A stretch of DNA of 64,000 bases, from assembly GCA_963971575.1 (NCBI GenBank), contig OZ020611.1, positions 18,822,092-18,886,091 of the forward strand, read 5' to 3'. A program made the translations under genes and the position numbers. Every line of letters begins with the position of its first letter. Position 1 is the first letter of the stretch. This document shows positions 33,192-44,800 of this stretch, one piece after another. The notes under the pieces are model-generated. The model saw nothing but the letters and a program-made list of their open reading frames with translations, made no database searches and was not told the DNA's origin. The DNA is from Liopterus haemorrhoidalis. Taxonomy: Eukaryota; Arthropoda; Insecta; Coleoptera; Dytiscidae.

Positions 33192-33831
33192 AATGTTCCA
33201 TATTATCCTAAGTCTTCTAGTTTATTCCATGATTTCCATGGATATGACTTACTCGATTTTTACGGATTGTTCTACGAAATTCTACCATAAGCGTCCCATG
33301 ACGGAATTCAAAACATTTTTGTCTTAATATGGTAGATACATATTCGTTAATCCCATTTATGAATTTCAGTTGAGACTTTCATGCTTTTAGAAATCGTGTG
33401 CTGCTCTATAATAAACAATTTAAGAGTAATTTGGGATTGAATTCTCTAATAACTAGAATGTCTAATCATTTAATATAAGAATTAGATTAAGATTAAATGA
33501 GTTAAAATTGTTTGTAAACAAGTTCAATTTTTCTATTTTCACTTATATTACCTAAAATACATAAAAGTATATCACTTCTATCCATATTTAGATAGTCACT
33601 TATCATTCTGTCACAATAATAGTAATCTAAACTATTTAAACAAATGTGAATACTGTGAAATTATTCACTTTTCCAAAATTGTCGCATACTCGATAGGACT
33701 ATTTGTCGCGCCTTAGTGTAGCTAATTTCACAACTTCGGGCAATGTCCCAATATATTCTTACGGAGAACTTCAAACTAGGGTATTCATTACTATGCGGCG
33801 CAAGGGGAGTTTACATAGAGATATAGGCAGT

Positions 33832-33984
33832 CAGGGCCGGCGCTAGGCCATATGCGAGAAGAGTAAAAAAAAAGGTCCTCATCTCCAAGTGAAGACCATG
33901 CGCGGTTGTGGAACCGCGGGGCCTATTATTGACCGCGGGGCCATGTGCCACCGCACATGCTGCACATGCCTCGCGCCGGCCCTG
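33832..33984. mobile_element. 153-bp hAT-type MITE with perfect 8-bp TSD
   Basis: TAGGCAGT flanks both sides (33824-33831, 33985-33992). The ends are CAGGGCCGGCGCTAGG and CTCGCGCCGGCCCTG. Inside is the same 'aaaaaggtcctcatctccaa' motif as in the 31204 and 34439 elements, so the three are related. Confidence 0.88.
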
Positions 33985-34438
33985 TAGGCAGTGTCTGGGA
34001 CAAAATAGTTGTATGCCCGAATAGTGAAAGCGTTACGCTAGACCACATAAACAATCGCGCGAAAACAAATAGCACAACGAATAAAAACAAACAAGCTGTT
34101 AGGATTTAAAAATACAAATTAAAATAAAATTAGAATCTTAGCATATCTTTGTAATTATAATAAATGGATTATCATTATTATTAAATAAAATTTCCGATTT
34201 AAAAATTATAAAGAGATTTTTCTTTTGGGGCGTCATTGCCCATTTGCCCTTACATAAAAGCCGCCCTTGCTTGTGAATTTAGATAAAATCGCTTAATGGG
34301 ACGGTTAAATTTTAACTAAATAGCTTCGTTCGTGGATGTAGCTTCTTACAGGTTGGAGCACCACACGCGCACAATATTTCTTTCTGAGAAGTTGATTGTT
34401 CATGATAGCTTTTGGAAAATTACGTAACCTGTTCGTAG

Positions 34439-34762
34439 CAGAGCCGCAGTAAGGAAAACTTGCGCTAGGGGCAAAACTGTGTTTTGGCGCCCTTGGCAAA
34501 TAATTGTAAGTGATAAACAAAAACAAGATTCTCACCTCACAAAATTTAAATGATGAGCAAAAAAAAAGGTCCTCACCTCCCAAAATTTAAATGATGAGCA
34601 AAAAAAAAGGTCCTCACCTCCCAAAATCCAAGTGATGAGCTAAAAAAAAAAAGGGTTCCTCACCTTCGCAATGTGGCGCTTCTTAGTTAAGCTCATCGGT
34701 GCCCTTTTCCTTAGTGCGCTAGGAGCCGTCGCCCCCTCCACCCCCCTCTTACTGCTGCTCTA
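34439..34762 (-). mobile_element. hAT-type MITE (family CAGAGCCGCAG), copy 2
   Basis: GTTCGTAG flanks both sides (34431-34438, 34763-34770). The ends are CAGAGCCGCAGTAAGG and TTACTGCTGCTCTA. Three tandem 'aaaaaaaggtcctcacctcc' units are inside, about one more than in copy 1. Confidence 0.87.
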
Positions 34763-34820
34763 GTTCGTAGCATGTGTTTAAAGACTAGAGCGACAATTCC
34801 TAGCCATATACCTATAAATA

Positions 34821-35852
34821 TCTTTATATATAACAGAGAATATTTGTGGATATGTCCGGAAATTCTAACCCACTTCCAGATATAGTACCGAGTTGAAATT
34901 TGGCATACAGGTAGAAAATGCCTTCATCATAACTAGAAAATCTCAAAAGAGTCCCATTAGCAACGAGAAATTAATAATTTTGTTTTTAATTATATTGGAC
35001 CATTGGAATATCTATTAAACCGTCAGTGAGAACACGGGAATTTCCCTTCAATAGTTGGTTGTACAATTATATTGAGATCGGGAGTGTTCGGTCAAAATCG
35101 TAAATGGCTTTATATGTAGGAGTGGGGACGCATTTAATCTCGGTAGTTCGTGCGGGCAACATCGCGCTGAGTACAGTCAGTAGAAAATCTAGCAATAGTA
35201 AATATGCCTTTTAAAAGTAAGTTAAATGGTCGCGCTATTACTAGCCAAAGTCGCGAAATAATTTCTTATGTTTTGACTTTTATGAGATTGGGGAACCTAT
35301 TATTCCTTTCAAATCAGTTTTTGCTTGAGTGGCTGCTGCAACAGGCGTATCATGAATTTTGAAAAAAAAAAAAAAAATCTTTCAAGGTGAACCCTCGAAA
35401 TATTCTTCACCTAGAAAAAGTGTACAAAAGGATCGTACGAAAAGAAATACAGACGATTTTGATAAGGGAGTTTTAAAGAGAACTATATTAGACCTGCATA
35501 AAACAGAAAAAATAATACCTACTCTGTCTACTATTTTACTAAAATTTTAAGATTTCACGGGATATGACGGAGATCGGGAGACACTCCGATGGGAGAATTA
35601 GTATAGACATCTTTAAAACAGTTTGTGGCCTCCAGAAATATGTCATTGAAAACGCTAAAGAATTATCTCACTTAAATTATTTGTGAACTAGTACATATTT
35701 ATACAATGGTAGAGTAAAACAAAAAATATATAATTAGACCATACTTAAACTATTCGCACCAAATCTAATTTGAACCCATTCCGACATGGGCCCGGTCTAA
35801 ACCGGCTACGGCTGTATTTTTTCCGGTAGCGAAGTATCGGGTACACTGCTAG
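34821..35852 (+). mobile_element. non-autonomous Helitron carrying a coding fragment
   Basis: It begins TCTTTATATATAACAG after a host A and ends GTAGCGAAGTATCGGGTACA-CTGCTAG before a host T. The end matches the Helitron at 4220-6472 (GTAGCGAAGCACGGGTAC...CTAG). No Rep/helicase frame. It contains the HTH-like coding fragment at 35204-35612. Length 1,032 bp. Confidence 0.83.
35204..35612 (+). pseudogene. HTH protein fragment inside a Helitron
   Basis: Three in-order pieces in different frames read as one protein. First MPFKSKLNGRAITSQSREII from an ATG at 35204, then GEPIIPFKSVFA-stop-VAAATGVS (35290-35350), then DDFDKGVLKRTILDLHKTEK and IPTLSTILLKF-stop-DFTGYDGDRETLR (35450-35590). The order (basic start, Q-S-R-E-I-I, V-A-A-A-T-G-V-S helix-turn-helix, R-R-T-I...PTL second helix) is one I recognise from multi-copy, transposase-like insect proteins with N-terminal DNA-binding domains. 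I have no firm family name. Stops and frameshifts mean it is not functional. Confidence 0.6.
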
Positions 35853-35971
35853 TATGCGTATAAATTTCGTTGACTTTGGTTAATAAAATGGTCACACTTA
35901 AATTTACAACGCCGTGACTTCAATCTTATCAGCCAGACAAATTTAGCGCTTGCGATAATAAGAATATCTAA

Positions 35972-37480
35972 TGCCGGCTCCACACATTGGCCGAGTCGAC
36001 GCGAAACAGCACGAATCCGAGCGTGTGGAGGCTTCGTTCGCCTTAGTGCGTGGTGTTTCGCTATGATGCGCCATCGCTCCCTATAATGTCGGTATTTATC
36101 AAAGGAGACGAATGCCGAACGCGAGCGGCTATCCCGAGCGACGAATGCTCCGTCCACACGCTCGTCATTGTTAATACAGTATGCCGTAGAACTCTTGACA
36201 GAAACACGTTTCGCGCAGTAATTTAACAGATATTTTTAGGGTTTTGTAGGTATGACCAAAAAACCCTTATACCGTCATTTTGTCGTCTGTCTGTCTTGTC
36301 TGTCTTATACAACTCTTTGACCTGCACATAGGAAAAATAACATCTAAAAAACATATCCCCCTAAAAATATAAACAAATATCTGCTCACCGAAAAAAAAAA
36401 ATATTTTTTAAAACTCTGAGTAGAGTATCAAATGAAAGCCCTTAGTACGTGGATAAACGATCAAAATTTTATTTTTGCAAAATAAATTATTTAGACGCGA
36501 TTTTTGCCAAAAATGCAAAAAAATTGTCCCACACCCTGTAGCCCAAATGGTTTAAACAAAAAATCTGAAAAAATTCTAAGTAATTTACATTTGTGTGAAC
36601 CGGAATAGTATTTTTTGCTTGTCTACGTAAAATATTTAATAACTTATCTAACACATTGAACCAGCATGCTTTGATAGTGTTATGGCTAGCTTGCTCCCGT
36701 TCAAATTTGCAAACCAAGGTTCGCTCCGCTCTCAAGGTAATTTTATTTTTTCAATTTTTTTTGCATTTTTATTTTGTGTAAATGTTTTTTTCAAAATTCT
36801 AGTTCTATTTGGGCAAATGTTGCATTTAATTTTTAAAAGCGTAAATTTAATAACTAGTGGAAATTGTTGAAATTGAATACATGAAATCAGAGAGGCAGGG
36901 TTATGACTTAAAACAACCAATGGAAGCCATAGGCGCAATTTTCAAAATCTTAAAGAACCTTGCTATATATATATATAAAAAAATTGCACATATTTAGAAA
37001 CCTAAATAATGGTATTAGGCATTCGCATTAAAATAAAAAATATATATATATTTTAACATAAAAGTTTGTTTTGGCATCCCAAATAATCATCATTCATAAA
37101 TACCTGCGAAATCCTGAAATGTGTGAAAATTCACACTTAACATCAATTTTTTTATTCCTGTTATTAATTTGAATAAGTACAATGAGTGAGTGGGCGAACG
37201 ATCTTGGTCTTGAAATTTTTGGATTGTTATATGGGATCCAAAAAACAGAGACCATAAAGATAGGCAGAAAGTGAATATATTCAGTATATTAATAATTATA
37301 ATATGTAAGAGCGCACAAAGCTGTTGCAGCTCCAAGTTCTACGTCTCCCATCGTGCTATACGTCTGAACAATGAATGAGCGTATCGCGAGTCTTGGCGAG
37401 CGTGTGGACGGTGCACTCGTATCGCCATCGTTCGCCGAGCGCTTTGTCCGAGCCGCTCGGACGAGCGTGTGGAGCTAGCA
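35972..37480. mobile_element. Harbinger-type MITE, split by a Helentron-like element
   Basis: The ends are TGCCGGCTCCACAC and GTGTGGAGCTAGCA, with TAA on both sides (35969-35971, 37481-37483). The body is GC-rich with many 'gagcgtgtgga' and 'cgaacg' motifs (35980-36180 and 37370-37470). H1 element copy B (36236-37140) lies inside. No transposase seen. Confidence 0.7.
36236..37140 (+). mobile_element. Helentron-like element (H1), copy B
   Basis: From AGGGTTTTGTAGGTATGACC (36238) with a short GTCT tract (36286-36304) to ACCTGCGAAATCCTGAAATG and the palindrome GTGTGAAAATTCACAC (37121-37136). About 400 bp shorter than copies A and C. Confidence 0.72.
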
Positions 37481-37482
37481 TA

Positions 37483-38660
37483 ACAGGTGTCAAATCGGCC
37501 ATGTGCATTAAAACTGTTAGTGAATTTATTCTGTAACTGTTGGTATCTAGTTAAAAACGTGTTGAATCGTGAAGGTGATGTTGAACAACCGTAGAAAGTC
37601 CTCAACATGCGATTAAGTTAAAAAAATCGTGCTTTGATTCAAATTTTTCTGATTTGTTTTCCTCTATATTCTTGATACGTTTTTTATAATCTGATCTAAC
37701 CGAGATAAATTTTACATTAAAAAAACATTTACACAGTATAAGTTTAAAAATAATCAAACAGAGTTTAACATTTTCAAAACGGTTGACGTCAGGATAAATT
37801 TTAAAAATATATGATTGTTTTATCACGCTCCTTTATCTTTATCATATTTACTTGGTCACGTCTTTATTGTTATTCACGTATTGGCGTAATTCGTTGTTTC
37901 CAATTATTCTCTCTCCCTTTCATCTGATATGTAGGGCAATTACCTTTAAGGCCTACCAACCAATATTCAGTAACTTAATCACGTTATTGAGCTTAATTCC
38001 AATAAGCCTATTAAATTCGAATACCGAGCTTTCTCACACTATCAACGAAGAATTAGCGATGTAAGGAAGGAATAGTAAAAGTTGGAATTAACGGAAGATT
38101 AAGTTATTTTGTGTAAAGAGAAGCATATAATTATGTTTTGCGGTCTGGAAAGGGCGCCAAAAATTATGCAATATTATAATTACACAAAAATTACGGTGTT
38201 TTTTTATTATTTTAAACATGTGATAGACATTAAAATTTTTAGACTGCTATACGTACAGAGTTGAAATTTAGTAAGCATACAAGTGTTAATCCAGCACCTA
38301 GGAAAAAAGTGTGTGGATTTATGCACTATTAACAATAATTATCAAGTAAATATTATCATTTACCACGTATTAAAACAAAATTAACAATTAATATTTTTAT
38401 CTACGACCATAAAATAATAAATGCATTATGCATCCAACTATAAATACATAATGCTGTTCATATTGCAACAAGTGTAATAAAATGACGCTCATGCGTGTTC
38501 AACCGGAAAAATTAACGTTTTTTTCACACTGCAAGTTTTTATTTATTAAGTTATTTAGTTCGTTTAATTGTTTGGCACTCGGTAATTAATGGCGATTTTT
38601 TGCCCACAGAGCCTATATTTATTAACTATAATATTATTTACAACTTATAGTTACTACAAA
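37483..38660. other. unassigned AT-rich stretch
   Basis: No coding frame, TIR or RNA signature recognised. Confidence 0.4.
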
Positions 38661-38664
38661 TAAT

Positions 38665-39290
38665 AGTGGTCCGTCTGTCTGTCTGTGTACACGTGCAGAG
38701 CAAATTCGGCTGAAAGGATTTTTATGAAACTTCATATTTAAGCTTCTGCTATCAATGAGGTTAATCAGTTTTTGGTAAAAATCGGTTGACTAAAAATGGG
38801 AGTTTACTCGAGACGATTTTAAGATTTTTGCGGATATTTCATAATAAAAAAATCAGCTGTGGCCACCACAGGACCGACCGCCATCATAAAGTACTTGTAT
38901 AAAATACATTCTAGCAGCAGAGTAAAAATAACTTGGCCTAATATTTTCTAACAGAGATATTATTTATTATGACCATGGAAACGTTACATATAATTATAAA
39001 AAAATAGATACTTAGAAAAAATTTCGAAAATTTTTTCAATTTTTTTGTTTTATCAAAAAATGTCTCAAATAAAAAGTTGTTAGTTATTGCTTTTATAACA
39101 ACTTTTGTTAAATAAATTTTTTCGAGTCTCAATTTTTTCATACTTACATGTAACGTTTCCATGGCCTTGATAAATAATATCTCTGTTAGAAAATATTAGG
39201 CCAAGTTATTTATACTCTGCTGCTAGAATGTATTTTATACAAGTACTTTATGATGGCAGTCGGCCCTGTGGTGGCCAAAGCTGATTTTTT
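38665..39290 (-). mobile_element. M1 mini-me/Helentron-like element, copy 3, with inverted duplicate end
   Basis: From the GTCT tract (38671-38688) and GTGTACACGTGCAGAG the sequence is the reverse complement of copy 1 up to the CTGTGGCCACCACAG end (38856-38870). From there 38852-38998 (AGCTGTGGCC...GTTACATATAA) is repeated in inverted orientation at 39140-39285, giving a ~145-bp hairpin stem with a ~140-bp loop. It supplies the empty-site reference for the hAT element at 7742. Confidence 0.7.
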
Positions 39291-40640
39291 AATGATGAAA
39301 CTATACCGTGTGTGCAACGAAACGTAGAACATAGCAGTTTAACATGGAATTTTAAATAAGTGCGGAAATTGACTTTTCTGTACATTTTAGAGCAAAAATG
39401 CAAGAATAAAAAGTTGTTTAAAATTAGTTTCATTTTTAAAAAGTCTAAATTTGATGCCATGGAATGGTAATAAATACGTGTACACCGGCGTAAACAAAAA
39501 CTTAAATATAAAATAAAAAATCTCACCAAAAAACATCTGAATTCAGTCCGAAACTAAAAAAAGGTTGCCGACCCCAGGATTACGACGAATTTCAGCTGCA
39601 ACACTCGCAATTAATCTCGATTAATAGATAAGTTTTTCTCTACATAGACAAGTTCTTTCTCTATCCCCGAAAGATATTATTTGAATTACTGTTATACTGA
39701 ATACTTTACTTATGAAATGTCTTGCATTTTTCTTTCAATAAGCCATTGATATACCTTTTTTTTTCTTAAAATTAATGAAGGAATAGACCCTTGAAGTTTG
39801 GCAGAATTCTTCTAGAACATCCTGTATATTATGTTATCCTAGTTATTAAACTTTTTTGTGATCCTCCTTTTATTATAGATGTACATAGCTTAAATTTCGT
39901 TATAATGTGTTAATTTCTTTTGTAAACAAAAAGTAAATTTTTTACATTTTTTGTTACATATACTTGACGGGCCATTTTCTGCTTAAATTAACTTATGATA
40001 CAACGAACATTTTTTCATACTATATCGTATTTAACTTTTTTTAACTTTATTTAAAATACTCCATTATAACAAAATGTGAGTCCGTTGAGAGCCCATTTTA
40101 GTCAGCTTCAATTTCCGCGTGAAAATTGGAAAGTAAAATATTCAAAACTGGCTAAAAAATATTATTAGCGCTTTATTAAATATGAATTTTCATTCTACAT
40201 GCTCAACAATATTAACCTGATGACGTGTGTTGACAATTCGGGCAACCGCATCATCAATTCGAAATATGTCATTCGGAGGAAACTAGACACGTAACACAAA
40301 TTAAATTATAAAATTTGTAACACAAATGCAATTTACATATGTGATGATCGTATACGAGACTGCCTAAGATATTTTCTTTTGTAGATTTCACAAAAAAATC
40401 GAATAATGTGGGAAATACGTATCTAAAATTTTTGCAGATTTAACAAAATTTTAATACAAGAAATATAAAGGAATGGAAGGTATTCAAATATAAAAAGAAA
40501 AGCTAAGAAAGAATACCGATGTATTTCATATGATATGTAGCTCAGAATTATAATTAAAACATTGTGAATATTTGTATATGTCATAATTTTCAAAATTTGG
40601 GAGTGATAACATATTTTGGAATTTTTTTTAACTGTATTTG
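39291..40640. other. unassigned AT-rich stretch
   Basis: No coding frame or terminal repeat recognised. Confidence 0.4.
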
Positions 40641-40654
40641 GTATGTTTCTAAGC

Positions 40655-41200
40655 TAGGAGGAGTAATAATAATAATAATTTATTATTCCTTTGACAATTA
40701 CAAAATGTATAGGAAAAGTTATATAGGTGCAATACAAACATTATTGTGTACAATCTGACAAATATTCTTCCACAGAGTAGTAACATTTAGATATCAGCAA
40801 TTTTTTTAACTGGTTTTTAAATTTATTTTCTATAATTAATGCTTTTAAGAAATTCGGCAAGGCATTATAAAGGGTAATCTGACGAGAGAAGAGTGTGAGC
40901 CCAGACTAGTGACACACCTATTCTTGGTGCTCCTCGTTTTTTTTTGTCTCAAAGTGGTGAAATTCTTGTGTATTAATTGTGCAGTACAGTGAAATCGATG
41001 TCTAAAGGTCGGATCTCCAATGTGTCTATATTTTCTTTTTCAAATCTACATCTAGTTTGGAAATAATAACAGTTTTTTTCAAAAATATATTGAAGTCTAT
41101 GTCAATTTTTATTACGAGGGTCAATAAACTTTGCAAACCTTTCCTGACTATTGCAGACTTATTCAAACCAAGTAGGTAATCTATCTGATTAACTGACGTC
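40655..41200 (-). pseudogene. LINE C-terminal relic
   Basis: The minus strand reads NQIDYLLGLNKSAIV (near 41190), and later LYNALPNFLKALIIENKFKN followed by QLKKLLISKCYYSVEEYLSD (40880-40760). This F-x-N-A-L-P...F-K-x-x-L-K...Y-Y-S-x-x-E-F-L ending is typical of Jockey/CR1-like LINE proteins. A (TAA)n tail lies at 40660-40680 on the minus strand. The RT core is absent or unreadable. Confidence 0.6.
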
Positions 41201-41319
41201 ACTCGCTCAAGGTAAAGGTAACTAACTAAACTTATTTTAACTTGAATTTATGTGTGTCTCGTAATAATAAAATTTGTAAAAGTTAAAATTTTGCTTGTTT
41301 ACTATTATTTTTTTTAAAA

Positions 41320-41329
41320 ATCTATATAC

Positions 41330-41360
<31 letters not shown>

Positions 41361-41800
41361 ATAACGATTGACTTTCCTCTGTTGTCATCTACCTATTCCC
41401 TTCCGTGGTTCTCTTGTCTGTCTTTTTAAGACCTCTTGATGAACCGTAAGGGGTGAAGAACTGTGTCCCAGTTATTTTTCCTTTTATTAATTATATCAGT
41501 GACCACCAAAATTTTTCAAATTTTTAAAAAATTTTAAATTCTTTTTAATACGTTATACTTTTAATTATTTTAATTATTAAATTTTATTTGTTGACTACAA
41601 GTTTTATTTTATTTATTTAACCATCTGACCTTCTGACTTCGCTTATTTTTCACTTTCAACATTAGATCAGTGACTACCTCTAATTTTTATTTTTATTTTT
41701 AAATTATAATTATTGACTACATGTTTTTTTTTTTTTTTTATTATCATTATTATTATTTTATCTATTTATTTATTATTATTTTTATTATTTTTATTTGTCT
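41320..41800. repeat. low-complexity T/TA-rich tract
   Basis: (TA)n at about 41325-41347 followed by T runs and TTATTATTT repeats. It may be the 5' UTR of the LINE that follows, but nothing in it proves this. The first ~40 codons of that LINE's frame read through this tract. Confidence 0.6.
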
Positions 41801-44800
41801 CTGATTAACTGTCTTTTTGACTATTTATTTTATTTTATGTATTTATGTATATTTTTATCTACTTATTTATCTATTTTTATATATTTGACAAATTACCCAC
41901 TTTGTTTCACCTCTCACCATAACCCACTCCGACTCATTACTCTTCGTGGTCTGTGGCAGCCTCCAAGTGTGTGTTCCGATTTGCATAACTACACGAACAA
42001 CACTACGGCCCACCCGGGAAGTGCTATACCATCCTTGCACTTGCTAATAGCCACAAAAATGGTACAAAACTTTCCGTACTGTTGCAAAACCTCACGGAAA
42101 ACAACCACCAACCATATGACTTCAACTTCAAACGAACAACATTTAACAAGAGATCTTGAACCTTCATTGCGAATCCTTCAGCTAAACATCGAGGGAATTT
42201 CTAGCACAAAATGCCAATACCTCTCCAAAATAGCAACGCAAAATCGAATCCATCTAATCGCTCTACAGGAAACACACATAGAAAACGAAATCGAATATAA
42301 CACTAGAGGACTGATCCCTGGTTACAGCTTAGTCGACTATATCTGCCATAAGCATTATGGCTTAGCCACTTACGTTCGTGAAAATATTCAAAATCACACT
42401 CGACTATCAAGAGCAACCCAACAGAATGTATCTTTTATTGCCATTAACATAGCTGGAATAAACGTCACTAATCTATACAAACCACCAAATTTAAATTGGC
42501 CTGACAATGCAGTATCTATTCACTCCCACCCTGCCATCTATCTTGGAGATTTTAATTGTCAACACACTTTCTGGGGATATAGGGACAACAAACAAAATGG
42601 CGAGTCTCTACTGCAATGGGCAGAAACAAACAGCGTCCATCTTGTATTCGATGCCAAAGACAAAGGAACATTTCACTCAGCAAGGTGGAAAGCAGATTAT
42701 AATCCAGACCTCTGCTTCTCCTCGCTTGACAACTACCAACAGCCCTTGCACATATCAAGAAGGATACTGGATAGCTTCCCTCATAGCCAACATCGTCCAG
42801 TCATTCTGAATATTGGTAGACGTGTAGAGTTTCTTCCCACCCTCAGAGTGCCTCGTTGGAACTTCTTAAAGGCGAACTGGAGAGAATATGCGTTGCAAGT
42901 TGATTCTGTCCTCCGCTGGGTTCCTCCTTTAGCAACTAATTATGACAGGTTTGTCGCTGTTGTTAAGTCTTCTGCGAAGCACTGGATCCCAAGAGGGTTT
43001 CGTAAGGAATACATCCCAGGCTGGTCTAAAAAGACAGAAGAATTGTTCCGCGAATATCAGTCCACACACGATCCAAAAACCGCCGATAAACTCTTAGAAT
43101 CACTGGATGTAGCCAGAAGAAGTAAATGGCGTGAAACGATTGAGAACATGGACTTCACGCGCTCTAGCCGCACAAGCTGGAATCTACTAAGAAAGCTTGG
43201 CGCAGCTAGCAAACCGCCGGCAATAAAAGGGACAGTTAAACCTAATCAAGTTTCCTCACATATAATTAAGACCTCAAATCAGATTAGTACCAACAAAGTT
43301 TTTGCCAAACAGGTTAGACGTGATCTACACAGAAAACGCATTCTCGCACTGAAAAGTAGAGAAGAACCTACACTCTTCACGCTGGAAGAACTTAATATAG
43401 CAATCAACTCCCTAAAAATTAAAAAAGCTGCTGGCCTTGATGGAATATTTCCAGAGTTAATAAAGAACCTAGGACCGGCTGCAAGAACTTGGCTACTTAG
43501 GTTCTACAACGACATTCTTTCCACCGAACGGCTCCCAAAGGCTTTCAGCTCATCAAAAATCCTAAGTATTTTAAAGCCAGGCAAAGAAGAATCTGATCCA
43601 GCTAGCTACAGACCTATTGCCCTACTCAACATCAATTATAAAATTCTTGAAAGGCTAATCTTCAACCGCATTTCTGACACAATTGATGAACACATTCCAC
43701 CAGAACAAGCTGGTTTTAGAGCAAATCGTAGCTGCTGTGATCAAGTGGCTGCACTTGCTACTCACATTGAAGCAGGATTCCAACGGAAACTTAAAACTGC
43801 AGTTGCATTTGTTGACCTCTCCTCTGCTTTTGATACCGTGTGGACAGACGGTCTCGTTTTGAAACTGCACAATATACTACCGAATAATAAAATGGTCAAT
43901 CTAATCGAAGCCATGCTGAAAAACAGACAGTTTCAAGTGTATCTTAATGGGGAAAAGAGTAACTTTAGAACATTGAAGAACGGTCTTCCGCAAGGTTCTG
44001 TGCTGGCTCCGATTCTGTTTAATTTATATATAAGCGATATGCCACTTACTACAGGACGAAAATTTGCGTATGCCGATGATCTTGCCATTGCTGTGCAGTG
44101 CACACATGCAAAAGGAGCTGAGAATCTACTTACCGAAGATCTTGAGATACTCAGTAATTACTACAAACTTTGGCGTTTAAAACCTAACCCACAAAAAACT
44201 GAAGTAACACTCTTCCATCTGAGTAATAAATATGCAAACGAAGAACTGTGTGTGTTATTCAATGGCACTAAAATCAAACACAACCACACCCCACGCTACC
44301 TTGGAATTACTCTAGATTGCTCATTGACATTTAAACACCATATTGAAAATGTAGGTCTAAAACTTAAAACTAGAAATAACCTAATCCACAAGCTGGCAGG
44401 AACGTCGTGGGGCTGCGATGCCCATACCCTCAAAACGTCTGCAGTTGCCCTGCTCTATTCCACAGCAGAGTACTGCTCCCCAGTCTGGAAGAACAGTGCT
44501 CACACAAACAAAATTGACATCCAGCTGAATACAGCAATGCGAACGATCACTGGAGCCACACGTTCCACACCCTCAGAATGGTTACCTGTACTGTCTGGCA
44601 TATGCCCTCCTACTATTCGGAGAAACAAAGCTGCCGTCACAACCTGGCAAAAATTTGGAAGCAACCACAGACTACCAATACATGAAGACCTATTAAATCC
44701 TCCAAATCACAGGCTTAAATCCCGTAATCCTATTTGGAATGATCCCATCTTTAATACTGCTTATAACGCTAAAGATGAATGGTCTAAAGAATGGGACATT

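Larger units (their letters stand above)
32222..33490 (+). pseudogene. LINE RT relic directly after the K2P exon
   Basis: Broken + strand frames give GDRDVPRSSHLGPFLFSIFT (decayed G-V-P-x-G-S-x-L-G-P-L-L-F), LLYAEKIYK (decayed Y-A-D-D), CQEMQNNLHSLCDYCGRNKL, then 32559-32822 LIILVNSLVRSHLEFVSTIW and EKVQKKFIDRLNFKY. The C-terminal FRNRVLLYNKQFKSN piece is near 33380-33440. The endonuclease is absent and there are many stops. Positions 32858-33191 are a later insertion. Confidence 0.8.

Noticed and set aside
34305..34583. 92-codon minus frame
   Set aside because: Crosses the boundary of the hAT MITE at 34439, so it is a chance frame.
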